64,000 nt of DNA from JBCCTX01 sp964652565 (GCA_964652565.1 CAZZEC010000003.1:19867-83866); one strand, 5' to 3'. Shown: positions 9,326 through 19,004, numbered from the stretch's first letter. The notes: generated by a model from the sequence alone, not told the origin. Program-made: numbers and translations.

Positions 9326-10144
9326 TTACTCGACGGATTTTACTGGATTAAGAGAATTTATAAAAGGCATGAGTAGAAGCGAAATAAGTCCTACTATAAT
9401 AACGAGTAAGGTCTGAGCAGTCCAAATGATCCAACCAAAAGCAAGCCCTTCATTTTTGTCAACACCATACATAGCAAGGGTAATCATAACCATAATTGGG
9501 AAAGCACCCAGTCCCCCTTGAACGATAATAAAGGCAAAGCTGGCCGTTACAAACGTAACCAGAACGGCTTCTACAGGCACATCTTTAATACCAGGTAAAC
9601 TGAATATCGCTACGTAGAACATCATGATATACATGAACCATATGAATACCGTATGAAAAATAAAATACCACTTATGTTCCATCTCGTATATGCTTTTCAT
9701 TCCCTCCCACAAGCCTACAAATATGTGTTTAATTTTAGTGATAAATGGATGATTGGATCTTCTGAGAATAAAAATAAATCCTATCAGTGCCACAATGCCG
9801 ATGGATAGCACAATCATTATGGTCCATGTTGAAGGGAGCTTTGCAAGGATTGCATCCATCATGGATTCCCCTTGAAGCGTAGAATCTGGGTTATCAGAAA
9901 TATCCTGAGCGGAGAGGTCCTGGTTGAGCAGTGTAAACAAGTTGTCAAACTGAGAGATAATGGCAATCCCCATGATGATGAGAAGCATGAGCATGTCTGC
10001 AATACGTTCTGCGATTACGGTTCCAAACAATCTTTCAAAAGGCAAGTGCTCATATCTGGCCATAACGGCACATCGGGAAGCCTCTCCTAGTCTGGGTATA
10101 GCTAGATTGGCCAGGTAACCAATCATTACAGCAAAGAAACTATT
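9326..10144 (-). CDS. UPF0104/flippase-like membrane protein, N-terminus lost in assembly gap
   Basis: The C-terminal 272 codons of a lysylphosphatidylglycerol-synthase-type transmembrane domain protein (flippase-like, PF03706 type). The characteristic region ANLAIPRLGEASRCAVMARY, then LPFERLFGTVIAERIADML, is followed by several membrane helices (TWTIMIVLSIGIVALIGFIF, FHTVFIWFMYIMMFYVAIF, AFIIVQGGLGAFPIMVMITLA). The family is usually about 320 aa, so roughly 45-60 residues and the start codon lie in the N run. Members are inner-membrane proteins thought to move or modify lipids or glycolipids. The upstream gene in the same orientation is ceramidase-like, so a lipid role is plausible but inferred. 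An apparent single 520-aa frame across the Ns is an artefact of the gap length. Confidence 0.82.
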   Translation of the reverse strand, partial: NSFFAVMIGYLANLAIPRLGEASRCAVMARYEHLPFERLFGTVIAERIADMLMLLIIMGIAIISQFDNLFTLLNQDLSAQDISDNPDSTLQGESMMDAILAKLPSTWTIMIVLSIGIVALIGFIFILRRSNHPFITKIKHIFVGLWEGMKSIYEMEHKWYFIFHTVFIWFMYIMMFYVAIFSLPGIKDVPVEAVLVTFVTASFAFIIVQGGLGAFPIMVMITLAMYGVDKNEGLAFGWIIWTAQTLLVIIVGLISLLLMPFINSLNPVKSVE

Positions 10145-10244
10145 NNNNNNNNNNNNNNNNNNNNNNNNNNNNNNNNNNNNNNNNNNNNNNNNNNNNNNNN
10201 NNNNNNNNNNNNNNNNNNNNNNNNNNNNNNNNNNNNNNNNNNNN
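10145..10244. other. assembly gap (100 N)
   Basis: Exactly 100 ambiguous bases, the usual placeholder for a gap of unknown size. It removes the end of the ceramidase-like gene and the start of the flippase-like gene. The missing flippase N-terminus alone should need more than 100 bp, so the true gap is probably larger. Confidence 0.97.
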
Positions 10245-10888
10245 ACAGCTCCAAACACGTGCCATAAAAAATGCGTGCCCATGGGAAGCCATTCCCATGG
10301 GTCGGCAATTCTAAAAAATATGGCGATAATGAAAGCCATTAATGCATATATAACGTATTCTATCTTATGAAATTTTGTGCGATAAATAAGTAAAGCTGTA
10401 GGTATAAGAACTATGAGTGCCATCCATATATAATTCACACTGACCGCCATAGAAATAGGTACCCATCCAGTTCGCAAAATAGAAAACTGAACCATTATGG
10501 ATCCTGCCAGTACTGTCAAAGCCACTATCCAGCTTTTACTTAGCAGTACAATAAAGTAAATACTAGCTGCTAAACACAAAATCATGATGGGTAACCAATC
10601 CATATAAAGGAAAAAAGGAGAAGCGCGAAATGCGTGATAGATGGTACCACCTACTCCTCCTACAGCTAACATTCCTGTAGAAATACTAACAAATCTGTAT
10701 TGATGATAAGTACCCCTTAATTTAATCGCCCAATAAGCAACGATAAAAAGGAAAATGCCTGCTGAGGCAGCATTCCATGGCTCTACAATCCATTGACCTA
10801 AGTTAGTTTCAGTATATAGTGGACCTCCATCCCTTTGGCGCATTTCTCTTAGCGTCGTTTGCAACAAAATAAACCCTAGCATATCCAA
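10245..10888 (-). CDS. alkaline-ceramidase-like (CREST superfamily) membrane protein, 3' end in gap
   Basis: The N-terminal 214 codons of a seven-helix membrane protein. Its conserved polar motifs match the CREST superfamily of alkaline ceramidases: VEPWNAASAG near residue 36, GGTIYHAFR (Ser/Thr-x-x-His), LYMDWLPI (Asp), and THFLWHVFGA (His-x-x-x-His) at the end. In the family these residues hold a catalytic zinc ion in the membrane and hydrolyse ceramide amides. The last motif normally lies very near the C-terminus, so little of this protein should be missing. The partner downstream is a flippase-like gene, and together they suggest membrane-lipid remodelling (inference). Hydrolase activity on sphingolipids is not proven by sequence alone. 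Confidence 0.78.
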
Positions 10889-12305
10889 TATTAAAAATTT
10901 GGGACAATATTAAACCTTTTTAATAAGTCGGACAATGGAATTAATGTTTTAATATTAAACTTTTAGAGCTTTGTGGTAAATATATGTACCAAAGGGTTTA
11001 GTAAATAATTTCTCCTCTTCTTTAGCAATTCATATATGTAAAAATGTAAAGTTTGGACTTAGTAATGAAAGTCATCTTTAGAAAGTGAAAAATAGAGATA
11101 ATAGTATTGTATATTATCTTTTGAGGGTCAAAAGTGAGAAAACATGAATTTGAGAGTAGTTAAATTTATTTATAAGCAGATTTATTATTGGAAAAATGTG
11201 AATCTGTAATAAAGAGCCGCTGGAATATGATAAATGATATAAAAATACTAAATCAAGTATAGTCAGACAGAGAGTATCTACTGACAACTGATTATATCTA
11301 CATCTTTTACTACATAATTTTCCAGATTGCTTACGTGCGCTTATCTATTTTCATAGTATAATATTTCATATTAATATATTTCTGATTTACAGGGTGTTAC
11401 ATTATGAGGCTTTCAATATTCACCTACTAAGCTACATGTAATATCACGAAAAATGTCAAGGCTAAAGATAGAAGCTGGATTTATTAAAAGTAAAGCTAAA
11501 AAAGCTCCAGGAAATGATTTTATAGAAGTAAATATTGTAATCTGTATATAATTGCTTGATAAAAATCCCAAGCGTTATTAAAAAAATGATCTTGAAATAA
11601 GATAAAAATGATTAAGTTGTGTGAAAAATAATAAATAGATTATCATACGCTGATTAAATTGATAAAATTTGCTATTTTACTAGGAGATAACTATTAAATT
11701 AAAATGGTTGATTAAATTAATTTGAAAAATCACAACTTTACATCTACATTTATACGTGATATGTTAAAATATCTCATAGGAACATGAAATATCAGGGCTC
11801 GGATTATGAAAAAGTGCTCAAAATATAAAAAAGGCGTGGATAAGAAATCCACGCCTTCGCGAGTAAAAAAGTAAGTAGTAGTGTATGCCTTTTAAGTATC
11901 TACTGGTAGCAGTAGAAGTGAAAGCTTCAGGCCCCTATTGATATGAAATCAAAAAGTATAATCACAGTAGTAAATTAGGTATATAGCTATTTAGCAAAAT
12001 TTCACGGGATAAGCAAACAATTTGGAAGGAAAAAGCAAGTTTGTGTAATCATCTCTCTACGAAAACTAGAGATAAATGTTTTGATGATATTTGATATTTT
12101 ACTAGATTAGTTATCTACTTAGTCAATCAAGCATTCGTATGGCAACTATTTTGAGATTAAATATGAATCTATTATAATTGCAGTCTCATTAATGCTTATT
12201 CCTTATTAATTAGCCTAAAAGATTACAAAATTTTAAATATGATTTAGAAATTACTTACTAAACCATCGCTTAAGTATTATTTTACACTAACCAAAAGTTT
12301 TACTA
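10889..12305. other. 1.4-kb AT-rich gene-free region upstream of susC
   Basis: No credible ORF on either strand. Very AT-rich, with many short A and T runs. The only strong structures are the minus-strand hairpin with U tract at 11824-11857, part of a candidate small RNA, and a weak hairpin near 12052 (TCTCTA, loop, TAGAGA). The last few hundred bases should contain the susC promoter and leader, but no clear TAnnTTTG box was found. Confidence 0.6.
11824..11943 (-). ncRNA. candidate small RNA with intrinsic terminator
   Basis: On the minus strand a perfect 10-bp stem (AAGGCGTGGA with TCCACGCCTT, 7-base loop, 11831-11857) is followed by TTTTTTAT, a textbook intrinsic terminator. No minus-strand ORF ends in front of it, and the nearest upstream gene on that strand is many kilobases away. 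About 45 bases upstream is another hairpin (TCTACTG, loop CTAC, CAGTAGA, 11899-11916). A TATACTTTTTG sequence at about 11950-11960 resembles the Bacteroidota -7 box with one extra base. These suggest a transcript of about 120 nt. The 5' end is a guess; no known RNA family was recognised. Confidence 0.45.
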
Positions 12306-15300
12306 ATGAAAAAACTATTACTAACGATTGTCGTTACGGCAATGTCGTCAGTTGTGCTATGGGCTCAACAAAGCGTAACTGGAACAGTTACAGAAGAAAC
12401 AGGCGATCCGCTTGTAGGTGTAGCTGTATTGATTAAAGGTACCACCATAGGTGCCTACACAGATGAAGGTGGAAAATATTCCATCGATGTTCCCTCCAAT
12501 GCCACTACCCTGGTATTTACGTATGTAGGTAAAAAGACCATTGAAGAAGTGATCAATGGTAGAAGCTCCATTGATGTAAACATGGAACCTGATGATATGC
12601 TGCTGGATGAAGTCGTCGTAACAGCATTGGGGGTAACCCGTGAAAAACGTGCATTGGGATACTCTGTGCAAGAGATTGAGAGTGAAACCTTTGTCGTAGG
12701 TGCTCCTACAACCAATGCGATCAACAATCTTCAAGGTAAGGTTGCAGGTGTGAAAATCACAGGTGCAACTACCATGGGCGGATCTGCTAGTATTTTGATT
12801 CGTGGTGCAAACTCTATCACAGGTAATAATCAGCCATTATTCGTAGTCGATGGTACGCCTATCGATAACTCGAATTTTAACACTTATGGAACACAACGTG
12901 GTGGTGGAGGTACTGACTTTGGTAACCCCGCCATGGATATTAATCCTGATGACATTGAATCAGTTACCGTTCTAAAAGGTCCTTCAGCAGCAGCTCTGTA
13001 CGGAAACCGTGCATCAAATGGGGTAATCCTTATCACTACTAAGTCTGGTAAAGGATCTAAAGGAATTGGAATTAGCGTGAATTCTTCTGTCACTATGGAT
13101 GAAGTTTTTATACTTCCTGAGTACCAGAACGAATATGGTGGAGGATATAAGCAGACATTTGACAACTTTACATATGATCCTACGCGTCATCCAGCAGAAT
13201 GGGCTGCTTGGGATGGTCAGCCCATGGTAAATTATGCTGCAGATGAAAGCTGGGGACCTAGAATGGATGGTCAGCTCGTGAGACAGTGGTATAGCTGGTA
13301 TCCCGATGATGCCGATTATGGACAAATGACTCCTTTCTCCCCAAGTCCAAGTAATATCGAAGACTTCTACGATACGGGGGTAACGCTTTCTAACAATATC
13401 TCATTGACAGGAGGAAATGACAAGGCAAATGCGAGATTGTCCTACACAAACCTGTATCAGGAAGGTACAATCCCTAATAGCCAAATGGAGCGTAACACTG
13501 TTGCGTTGAACGCTGGTATCAAGCTTACAGATAAGTTGAGTGTATCTACTCGTATTAACTATGTAAATACTGAAACATTTGGTCGTCCTGCAACTGGATA
13601 TAGTGCAGATCAGGGTAACGTAGTCACAAGTTTCAATCAGTGGTTCCAGCGTCAGTTGGACATGGAGAGATTAAGAGACTACAAAACTGCTGATGGAGTT
13701 GACCGTACATGGAATATCAAGAGTCCATCTGACCTGGATCCATTGTACTGGGAAAATCCATTCTGGGTATTGTTTGAATCTCCCACCGAAGACTCTCGCG
13801 AGCGTGTATTCGGAGACGTAAACATTTCTTACAACATCCTTCCAGGATTGACTGCCAATGGATGGATTCGTAGAGACTTCTATACAGATCGTAGAGAGAT
13901 GAGAATAGCATCTGGATCTATACCTGTAGCAGAATATTCTGAAGACGTACGCGACGTAAATGAGACCAACTTTGAGTTCTTGTTAACTTACAATAAGTAT
14001 ATATCTGACGATTTCTCTATAGCTGTAAACTTGGGTGCAAACTCTCGTAAGCAAAGCTATTTCAGAAACTTTGCCTCAACTGTAGGTGGGTTGAATGTAC
14101 CTAACTTCTTCAACCTGGATGCTTCAATTGATCGGCCAGCTGTGAATGATTACAGTGAAGAGAAAGAAGTAAATAGTGTATATGGTAGCGCAAATATCGG
14201 GTGGAAGAATATGTTATTTGTCGACGCTTCATTGCGTAATGACTGGTCTTCTACATTGCCTTCTGATAATAACTCTTATTTATATCCTGCGGTAACAGGT
14301 AGCTTCGTATTATCTGAATTGTTACCCAACAAGGATATGATCTATGCAAAACTTCGCGCTGGATGGGCTCAGGTAGGTAATGATACAGATCCATATCGCT
14401 TGGGAATCATCTATTCATCTGGAAACCCATATGGTAGCAACCCTGCTTTTACTGTTCCTAATAGACTAAACAACAGTGAACTTGTACCAGAGACAACTAC
14501 TTCTCTTGAGTTTGGTGCTGAAGTGAGATTCTTCAATGGACGTTTGGGATTAGATGTTACATACTATGATGTAGAAACGATTGATCAGATTCTTCCGCTA
14601 TCTGTTTCATCTACTAGTGGATTCAGCTCTACGATTGTAAACGCTGGTAAAATGACGAATGAAGGATGGGAAATAGCTTTAAATGCTACTCCTGTACAAT
14701 TAGGAGATTTCCGTTGGGATATCGCAATTAACTGGGCACGTAACCGCAACGAAGTAATAGAATTGGCTGAAGGACAAGATAACTATATTATTGCATCTTG
14801 GGGACCCTCTATCAATGCTCGAGTAGGAGAACCTTACATGACAATTGTTACTGATGGATTTGCTTACTATGACGAAAGTGTAGAAGGAAATATCAATGAG
14901 GAAACCGTTTTTGGGGATGAAAGCAAGCGTATCGTTGAAGCAGATGGTAACTATAGAAGAATTACTAATAAAGTGCTAGGTTCTGTGTTACCAGACTGGA
15001 CAGGTGGTGTTGTGAATACATTCTCTTATAAAGGAATATTACTGAGTGCTGTAGTTGACTTCCAGAAAGGTGGACTTCTATACTCTGTATCTAACCGCTA
15101 TGGTCAGTACTCTGGTCTTATGGCTGAAACTGTAGGAACCAATCCTAATGGAAGACCTATCCGCGATGAAGTATCTGAAGGTGGTGGCGTATTACCTGTA
15201 GGTGTTACAGTAGAAGGAACTCCTAATACTACTTATGTAGATGCACAAGAGTACTTCAAAAACCTACGAGTACGTCGTGAGAACTACGTATATGATGCAA

Positions 15301-15539
15301 GCTTCGTTAAATTCCGTGAAGTGAGATTGTCTTATTCACTACCTAGTAGTATCATCAACAGTCTTCCTTTCCAGGGAATTACATTGGCTTTCGTAGGAAG
15401 AAACCTGGCTATCCTACACAAGAATGCACCTAATATTGATCCGGAAAATGCATACGGAAGTGGTAACATTCAGGGATTTGAAAATGGACAGCATCCATCT
15501 GTAAGATCTCTCGGATTTAACCTTCAATTGAAGCTCTAG
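12306..15539 (+). CDS. SusC/RagA-family TonB-linked outer-membrane protein
   Basis: A 1077-aa barrel of a SusCD nutrient importer. Signal peptide MKKLLLTIVVTAMSSVVLWAQ, then a carboxypeptidase-D regulatory-like domain (about residues 22-95, SVTGTVTEETGDPLVGVAVL), the VVVTALGVTREKRALGYS linker, the SusC signature (NAINNLQGKVAGVKI), the plug with VLKGPSAAALYGNRASNGVI, and a long barrel ending FNLQLKL. The partner susD follows after 125 bp containing a stem-loop. The length is normal for the family. Substrate is unknown: no glycoside hydrolase is in the unit, so peptides or other oligomers are as likely as glycans. Codon use appears more biased than in the neighbours, consistent with high expression. 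Confidence 0.95.
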   Translation: MKKLLLTIVVTAMSSVVLWAQQSVTGTVTEETGDPLVGVAVLIKGTTIGAYTDEGGKYSIDVPSNATTLVFTYVGKKTIEEVINGRSSIDVNMEPDDMLLDEVVVTALGVTREKRALGYSVQEIESETFVVGAPTTNAINNLQGKVAGVKITGATTMGGSASILIRGANSITGNNQPLFVVDGTPIDNSNFNTYGTQRGGGGTDFGNPAMDINPDDIESVTVLKGPSAAALYGNRASNGVILITTKSGKGSKGIGISVNSSVTMDEVFILPEYQNEYGGGYKQTFDNFTYDPTRHPAEWAAWDGQPMVNYAADESWGPRMDGQLVRQWYSWYPDDADYGQMTPFSPSPSNIEDFYDTGVTLSNNISLTGGNDKANARLSYTNLYQEGTIPNSQMERNTVALNAGIKLTDKLSVSTRINYVNTETFGRPATGYSADQGNVVTSFNQWFQRQLDMERLRDYKTADGVDRTWNIKSPSDLDPLYWENPFWVLFESPTEDSRERVFGDVNISYNILPGLTANGWIRRDFYTDRREMRIASGSIPVAEYSEDVRDVNETNFEFLLTYNKYISDDFSIAVNLGANSRKQSYFRNFASTVGGLNVPNFFNLDASIDRPAVNDYSEEKEVNSVYGSANIGWKNMLFVDASLRNDWSSTLPSDNNSYLYPAVTGSFVLSELLPNKDMIYAKLRAGWAQVGNDTDPYRLGIIYSSGNPYGSNPAFTVPNRLNNSELVPETTTSLEFGAEVRFFNGRLGLDVTYYDVETIDQILPLSVSSTSGFSSTIVNAGKMTNEGWEIALNATPVQLGDFRWDIAINWARNRNEVIELAEGQDNYIIASWGPSINARVGEPYMTIVTDGFAYYDESVEGNINEETVFGDESKRIVEADGNYRRITNKVLGSVLPDWTGGVVNTFSYKGILLSAVVDFQKGGLLYSVSNRYGQYSGLMAETVGTNPNGRPIRDEVSEGGGVLPVGVTVEGTPNTTYVDAQEYFKNLRVRRENYVYDASFVKFREVRLSYSLPSSIINSLPFQGITLAFVGRNLAILHKNAPNIDPENAYGSGNIQGFENGQHPSVRSLGFNLQLKL

Positions 15540-15561
15540 ATTTAGATAATGTGATATCTAC

Positions 15562-15607
15562 GTGAGAAGCTACTTGTTTGCAATTTAAGTAGCAAATAGC
15601 TTCTCAC
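15562..15607 (+). promoter_or_regulatory. susC-susD intercistronic stem-loop
   Basis: An 11-bp stem, GTGAGAAGCTA pairing with TAGCTTCTCAC, encloses a smaller TTTGC/GCAAA stem. No T tract follows, so it is not a classical terminator. Its place between the susC stop and the susD start suggests mRNA processing, stabilisation or partial attenuation that sets the ratio of the two proteins (inference). Confidence 0.55.
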
Positions 15608-15664
15608 CACAATCTCTAGATTTGTGTTACAACAACATCTACACTAATTCTTAATTCAAAAAAG

Positions 15665-17128
15665 ATGAAAAATATATTAAAATATATCGGGATACTGTTT
15701 CTGGTTCTCTCTTTTACGTCTTGTACTGACGACTTTGAAGAACTCAACACAGATCCAAACAACCCAACAAGGGTACCTACTTCCTACCTATTGACATTCG
15801 CACAACGCGATGCGCAGGAATTCTTTTTCTACACTGGACAGATTTATATCCAGCACATGGCTAATACCCAATATACAAGAACAACAGACTTGTATGAAGG
15901 AGTTGAAGCTAGCTTCTATGAGTATTATAGAGATGAGTTAAATGATTTTCAGGAAATCATAAGACTCAATACAGATGAAGATACCAAGGATGCAGCAGCA
16001 GCTTCCGGGGCTAACAATAATCAGATTGGCGTAGCGCGCATCATGAAAGTGTATGTGCTTCACCAAATCGCCGATACTTGGGGAGATATTCCTTATACTC
16101 AAGCACTGTTAGGTAGAGAGAATTTCAGCCCTGCGTATGATCCACAGGAGACAGTTTACAGAGGAATGATCGCTGAATTGAAAGAGGCAGCAGCTCAATT
16201 AGATGGAGGTGCTATCGAAGGAGATTTGATCTATGATGGAAATACCAATCTATGGAGAAAGTTTGCTAATTCTTTAAGACTGCGTCTTGCTATGCGTCTT
16301 TCTGAAGTAGATCCTGGTACTGCTCAGGCTGAAATTAGTGATGCATTTGCTGGTGGTGTTTTCGAAAGTAACGATGACAATGCATTATATAGATATCTGT
16401 CTGATGCCAATAATGATAATCCTATCTTTGCACACTTCTTGACTCGTACGGATTACGCCATCGCAGAAACTTTGGTAGAATTCATGAGAGAGCGTAATGA
16501 TCCTCGCTTGGACATTTATGGCGATCCTGCTCCTCTATTTGGAGAGGTAAGAGGTATGCCCATTGGATTAAGTGAGTCTGTTGCAGGAAGTATTACAAAT
16601 GATGAAGTTTCTTTCCCTGGTCAGGCTATTCGTAGTGCAACAACACCTGGAATTATGATGCAATACGCTGAAGTTGCATTTATCTTGGCAGAAGCTGCTG
16701 CAAGAGGTTGGATCGGTGAAGATGCTCAAACATGGTATGAAGAAGGTATTACAGCTTCTGTCAGATACTGGGAGAATACTTCCAATAACTTGGGCATTTC
16801 TGTTGACGAATCGGATGTTACTGCTTTCTTGTCAGACGCTGGCGTAGCATGGGATGAAGCAAGTGCGATACAACTGATCAATGAGCAGAAGTGGGTATCA
16901 CTGTATACACAAGGTCCCGAAGCCTGGGCAAACTGGAGACGTACGAGTTGGCCAATGTTACAGGGAGCACCTGATGCAGTGGAGGGTAGAGATATACCGC
17001 GTCGTCGTGCTTATACTAATAATGAGTTCCAGCTTAATCAGGATAACTACAACGAAGCATTGAGTCGCATGGGTGGTTCTGATGTGATGTCTACTACAAC
17101 TTGGTGGGATCCAGGAAGACAGCGTTAA
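15665..17128 (+). CDS. SusD/RagB-family outer-membrane lipoprotein
   Basis: A 487-aa surface lipoprotein that caps the SusC barrel and captures substrate. SPII signal ending LSFTSC, then EELNTDPNNPT, the typical SusD opening. The TPR-like helical body includes ANSLRLRLAMRLS and EVAFILAEAAARGW, typical of the SusD-like_2 type, and the C-terminus has EQKWVSLYTQGPEAWANWRRT, a well-kept motif in this subgroup. Paired with the upstream susC. A strong terminator 39 bp after its stop ends the transcript. Confidence 0.94.
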   Translation: MKNILKYIGILFLVLSFTSCTDDFEELNTDPNNPTRVPTSYLLTFAQRDAQEFFFYTGQIYIQHMANTQYTRTTDLYEGVEASFYEYYRDELNDFQEIIRLNTDEDTKDAAAASGANNNQIGVARIMKVYVLHQIADTWGDIPYTQALLGRENFSPAYDPQETVYRGMIAELKEAAAQLDGGAIEGDLIYDGNTNLWRKFANSLRLRLAMRLSEVDPGTAQAEISDAFAGGVFESNDDNALYRYLSDANNDNPIFAHFLTRTDYAIAETLVEFMRERNDPRLDIYGDPAPLFGEVRGMPIGLSESVAGSITNDEVSFPGQAIRSATTPGIMMQYAEVAFILAEAAARGWIGEDAQTWYEEGITASVRYWENTSNNLGISVDESDVTAFLSDAGVAWDEASAIQLINEQKWVSLYTQGPEAWANWRRTSWPMLQGAPDAVEGRDIPRRRAYTNNEFQLNQDNYNEALSRMGGSDVMSTTTWWDPGRQR

Positions 17129-17166
17129 TAGAAAATAATTAAAGATTTGATGATTGAATAATAATC

Positions 17167-17196
17167 AGGGGTAGAAATCATTTCTACCCCTTTTTT
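17167..17196 (+). terminator. intrinsic terminator after susD
   Basis: A perfect 11-bp stem (AGGGGTAGAAA with TTTCTACCCCT, loop TCA) runs directly into six Ts. Very strong rho-independent terminator separating susCD from the fasciclin/DUF3179 pair. Confidence 0.93.
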
Positions 17197-17292
17197 GTCA
17201 AACATTGATTAGGAAAATATTGTTCTCTTGTAACATAGACTATATGTTGTGAGCTCTTTTTTTAGCAGATTACATCTAATATTTCACTTACC

Positions 17293-17895
17293 ATGCGTTT
17301 TGTTAATATAACTTTTCTCCAGCTTGCTTTTTTTATTTTTTTATCCAGTTGTATTGGAGGAGGAGGTTATATAAGTTTAGATGGAGACGTCCGGCCAGAA
17401 GTAATACCTTTAGATGAAGGAAATGACTGTGTAAATTATGATGTCTCTGAAAATGAAGAAGAGAATTTATATGAAGCAGCAAAATCAAGAGAAGATAATG
17501 CCATGTTTTTTGAATGGCTGGATCAATTATGTGAAGATGACACCTTTTACTGTGAAAGATTAAGAGGAGCTGATGGACCTCATACCTTGTTACTACCTAC
17601 CAATGAAGCCGTCAAAAGATTTATAGAAGAATATCCTGAAGTAGTAATGGAAGGTATTACACTGCGAGCAATTGTGAAGTATCATACATTGGTTTCACCT
17701 GTTGCATTGACGGAATTTCATGCAGGTTCCAGACGAACAATGAATAGAGAATTAGTACCTGTAAGTGTTGAAGATCCTTTCTGCATTTATTTTGGAGATA
17801 ATCAAGCCCATCTAAGGATCGCGAATGATGAATGTTCCAATGGATATATACATACAATTAACAAGGTTCTCATCCCCAACCGCAATTTTAAATAA
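17293..17895 (+). CDS. fasciclin (FAS1)-domain lipoprotein
   Basis: A 200-aa lipoprotein: signal peptide with lipobox FLSSC, a short spacer, then one FAS1 domain (NLYEAAKSREDNAMFFEWLDQL..., HTLLLPTNEAVKRFIEEYP, IVKYHTLVSP, CSNGYIHTINKVLIP). FAS1 domains mediate adhesion or bind small ligands on the outer face. It has extra cysteines, with the pattern CIYFG...CSNG also seen in the paralogue at 55624-56253, probably a disulfide. The stop overlaps the start of the DUF3179 gene as TAATG, so translation is coupled. It begins about 100 bp after the susD terminator, implying its own promoter or read-through. Confidence 0.85.
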   Translation: MRFVNITFLQLAFFIFLSSCIGGGGYISLDGDVRPEVIPLDEGNDCVNYDVSENEEENLYEAAKSREDNAMFFEWLDQLCEDDTFYCERLRGADGPHTLLLPTNEAVKRFIEEYPEVVMEGITLRAIVKYHTLVSPVALTEFHAGSRRTMNRELVPVSVEDPFCIYFGDNQAHLRIANDECSNGYIHTINKVLIPNRNFK

Positions 17896-19004
17896 TGAAA
17901 AAGGTACTGTTTCCTCTCTCACTGCTTCCACTTTTACTTATTCTGGCATGTTCTGAAGATGCTACACAGCAACAAGATGTGTCTCCAGATAGTAATAACA
18001 ATATTTCCTGGTTGATACCTAAGCAAGATGTATTTGATGGGGGAGTGGGAAGAGATGGCATACCCTCAGTTGATCAGCCTAAATTCTTACCAGCGGAACA
18101 AGGAAATTTTTTAACGGATGAGGATAGAGTATTAGGAGTGGTTGATGGTAAAACTGTGAAAGCTTACCCTCATAAAATTATGGATTGGCATGAAATTGTT
18201 AATGATGTAGTCAATCATCAACCCGTTTCTATCATTTACTGCCCATTGACAGGAACTGGTACTGTATGGGACAGAACAATAAATGGAGACGTAACAACTT
18301 TTGGAGTATCGGGGCTGATTTATAAGAATAATTTGATCCCTTACGATCGTAAGACCAATAGTTATTGGTCTCAAATGGAAGGAAAAAGTGTCGCGGGAGA
18401 GGTAGCAGGAACAAGCCCTCAATTCTTACCTATACTGGAAACCACTTGGAGAGAATGGAAAAATCTGTTTCCTGAGACTCAAATTATGTCTCTGGAAACG
18501 GGGTTTTCAAGAAGCTACGATTTTTTGCCCTATTTTGATTATCGAGATAATCATAACAAAGTCAGTTTTCCTATTGAGCAAGAAGACGATCGATTGCAGA
18601 GAAAGGAATTGGTATTAGGGTTAATATATGGTTCCAATGCCGCAAAAGCCTATCCTTTATTGGAATTGGGAGATAGTGTGAGCGTTGTTCAAGAGAATCT
18701 CAGGAATACAAATTATATAGTGGTAGGAAGTGAAAAAAGAAATTTCGCCATGTGTTTTGAGGCTGAAATAGATGGGGAAGCATTATTATTTCGACCTGTA
18801 CAAGATCGTGGGGCTATCGTCATGCAGGATCTTGCAACGGGCACATATTGGGATGTCTTTGGAAGAGCTGTGGACGGAGAGTTGTTAGGCCAATCACTTA
18901 AACCTACGTTGTCCTACATAGGTTATTGGTTTGCATGGGCAGATTTTCACCCTGGAATGGATATATACAATGGTGAACTTTCAAATGTAAAAGAAGAAGA
19001 ATAG
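17895..19004 (+). CDS. DUF3179 domain lipoprotein
   Basis: A 369-aa lipoprotein (lipobox LILAC) with a full DUF3179 domain. The recognisable parts are VKAYPHKIMDWHEIVND, VSIIYCPLTGTGTVWDR, FGVSGLIYKNNLIPYDRKT and SYWSQMEG, then a second half with AKAYPLLEL and YWFAWADFHPG at the C-terminus. The biochemical function of DUF3179 is not established; the conserved Cys in YCPLTG and the conserved aromatic and acidic residues could form a binding or catalytic site. The start codon shares one base with the fasciclin stop, so the two proteins probably work together in the envelope. A MITE copy is inserted just after the stop. Confidence 0.87.
   Translation: MKKVLFPLSLLPLLLILACSEDATQQQDVSPDSNNNISWLIPKQDVFDGGVGRDGIPSVDQPKFLPAEQGNFLTDEDRVLGVVDGKTVKAYPHKIMDWHEIVNDVVNHQPVSIIYCPLTGTGTVWDRTINGDVTTFGVSGLIYKNNLIPYDRKTNSYWSQMEGKSVAGEVAGTSPQFLPILETTWREWKNLFPETQIMSLETGFSRSYDFLPYFDYRDNHNKVSFPIEQEDDRLQRKELVLGLIYGSNAAKAYPLLELGDSVSVVQENLRNTNYIVVGSEKRNFAMCFEAEIDGEALLFRPVQDRGAIVMQDLATGTYWDVFGRAVDGELLGQSLKPTLSYIGYWFAWADFHPGMDIYNGELSNVKEEE

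Noticed and set aside
9326..10888. A single 520-aa membrane protein reading through the N run
   Set aside because: The two halves belong to different families (CREST ceramidase-like and UPF0104), and the frame continues only because the placeholder is 100 bases.
12357..12734. Antisense ORFs inside susC (12357-12734, 12884-13165 and others)
   Set aside because: Shadows of a strongly coding plus-strand gene; no family features.
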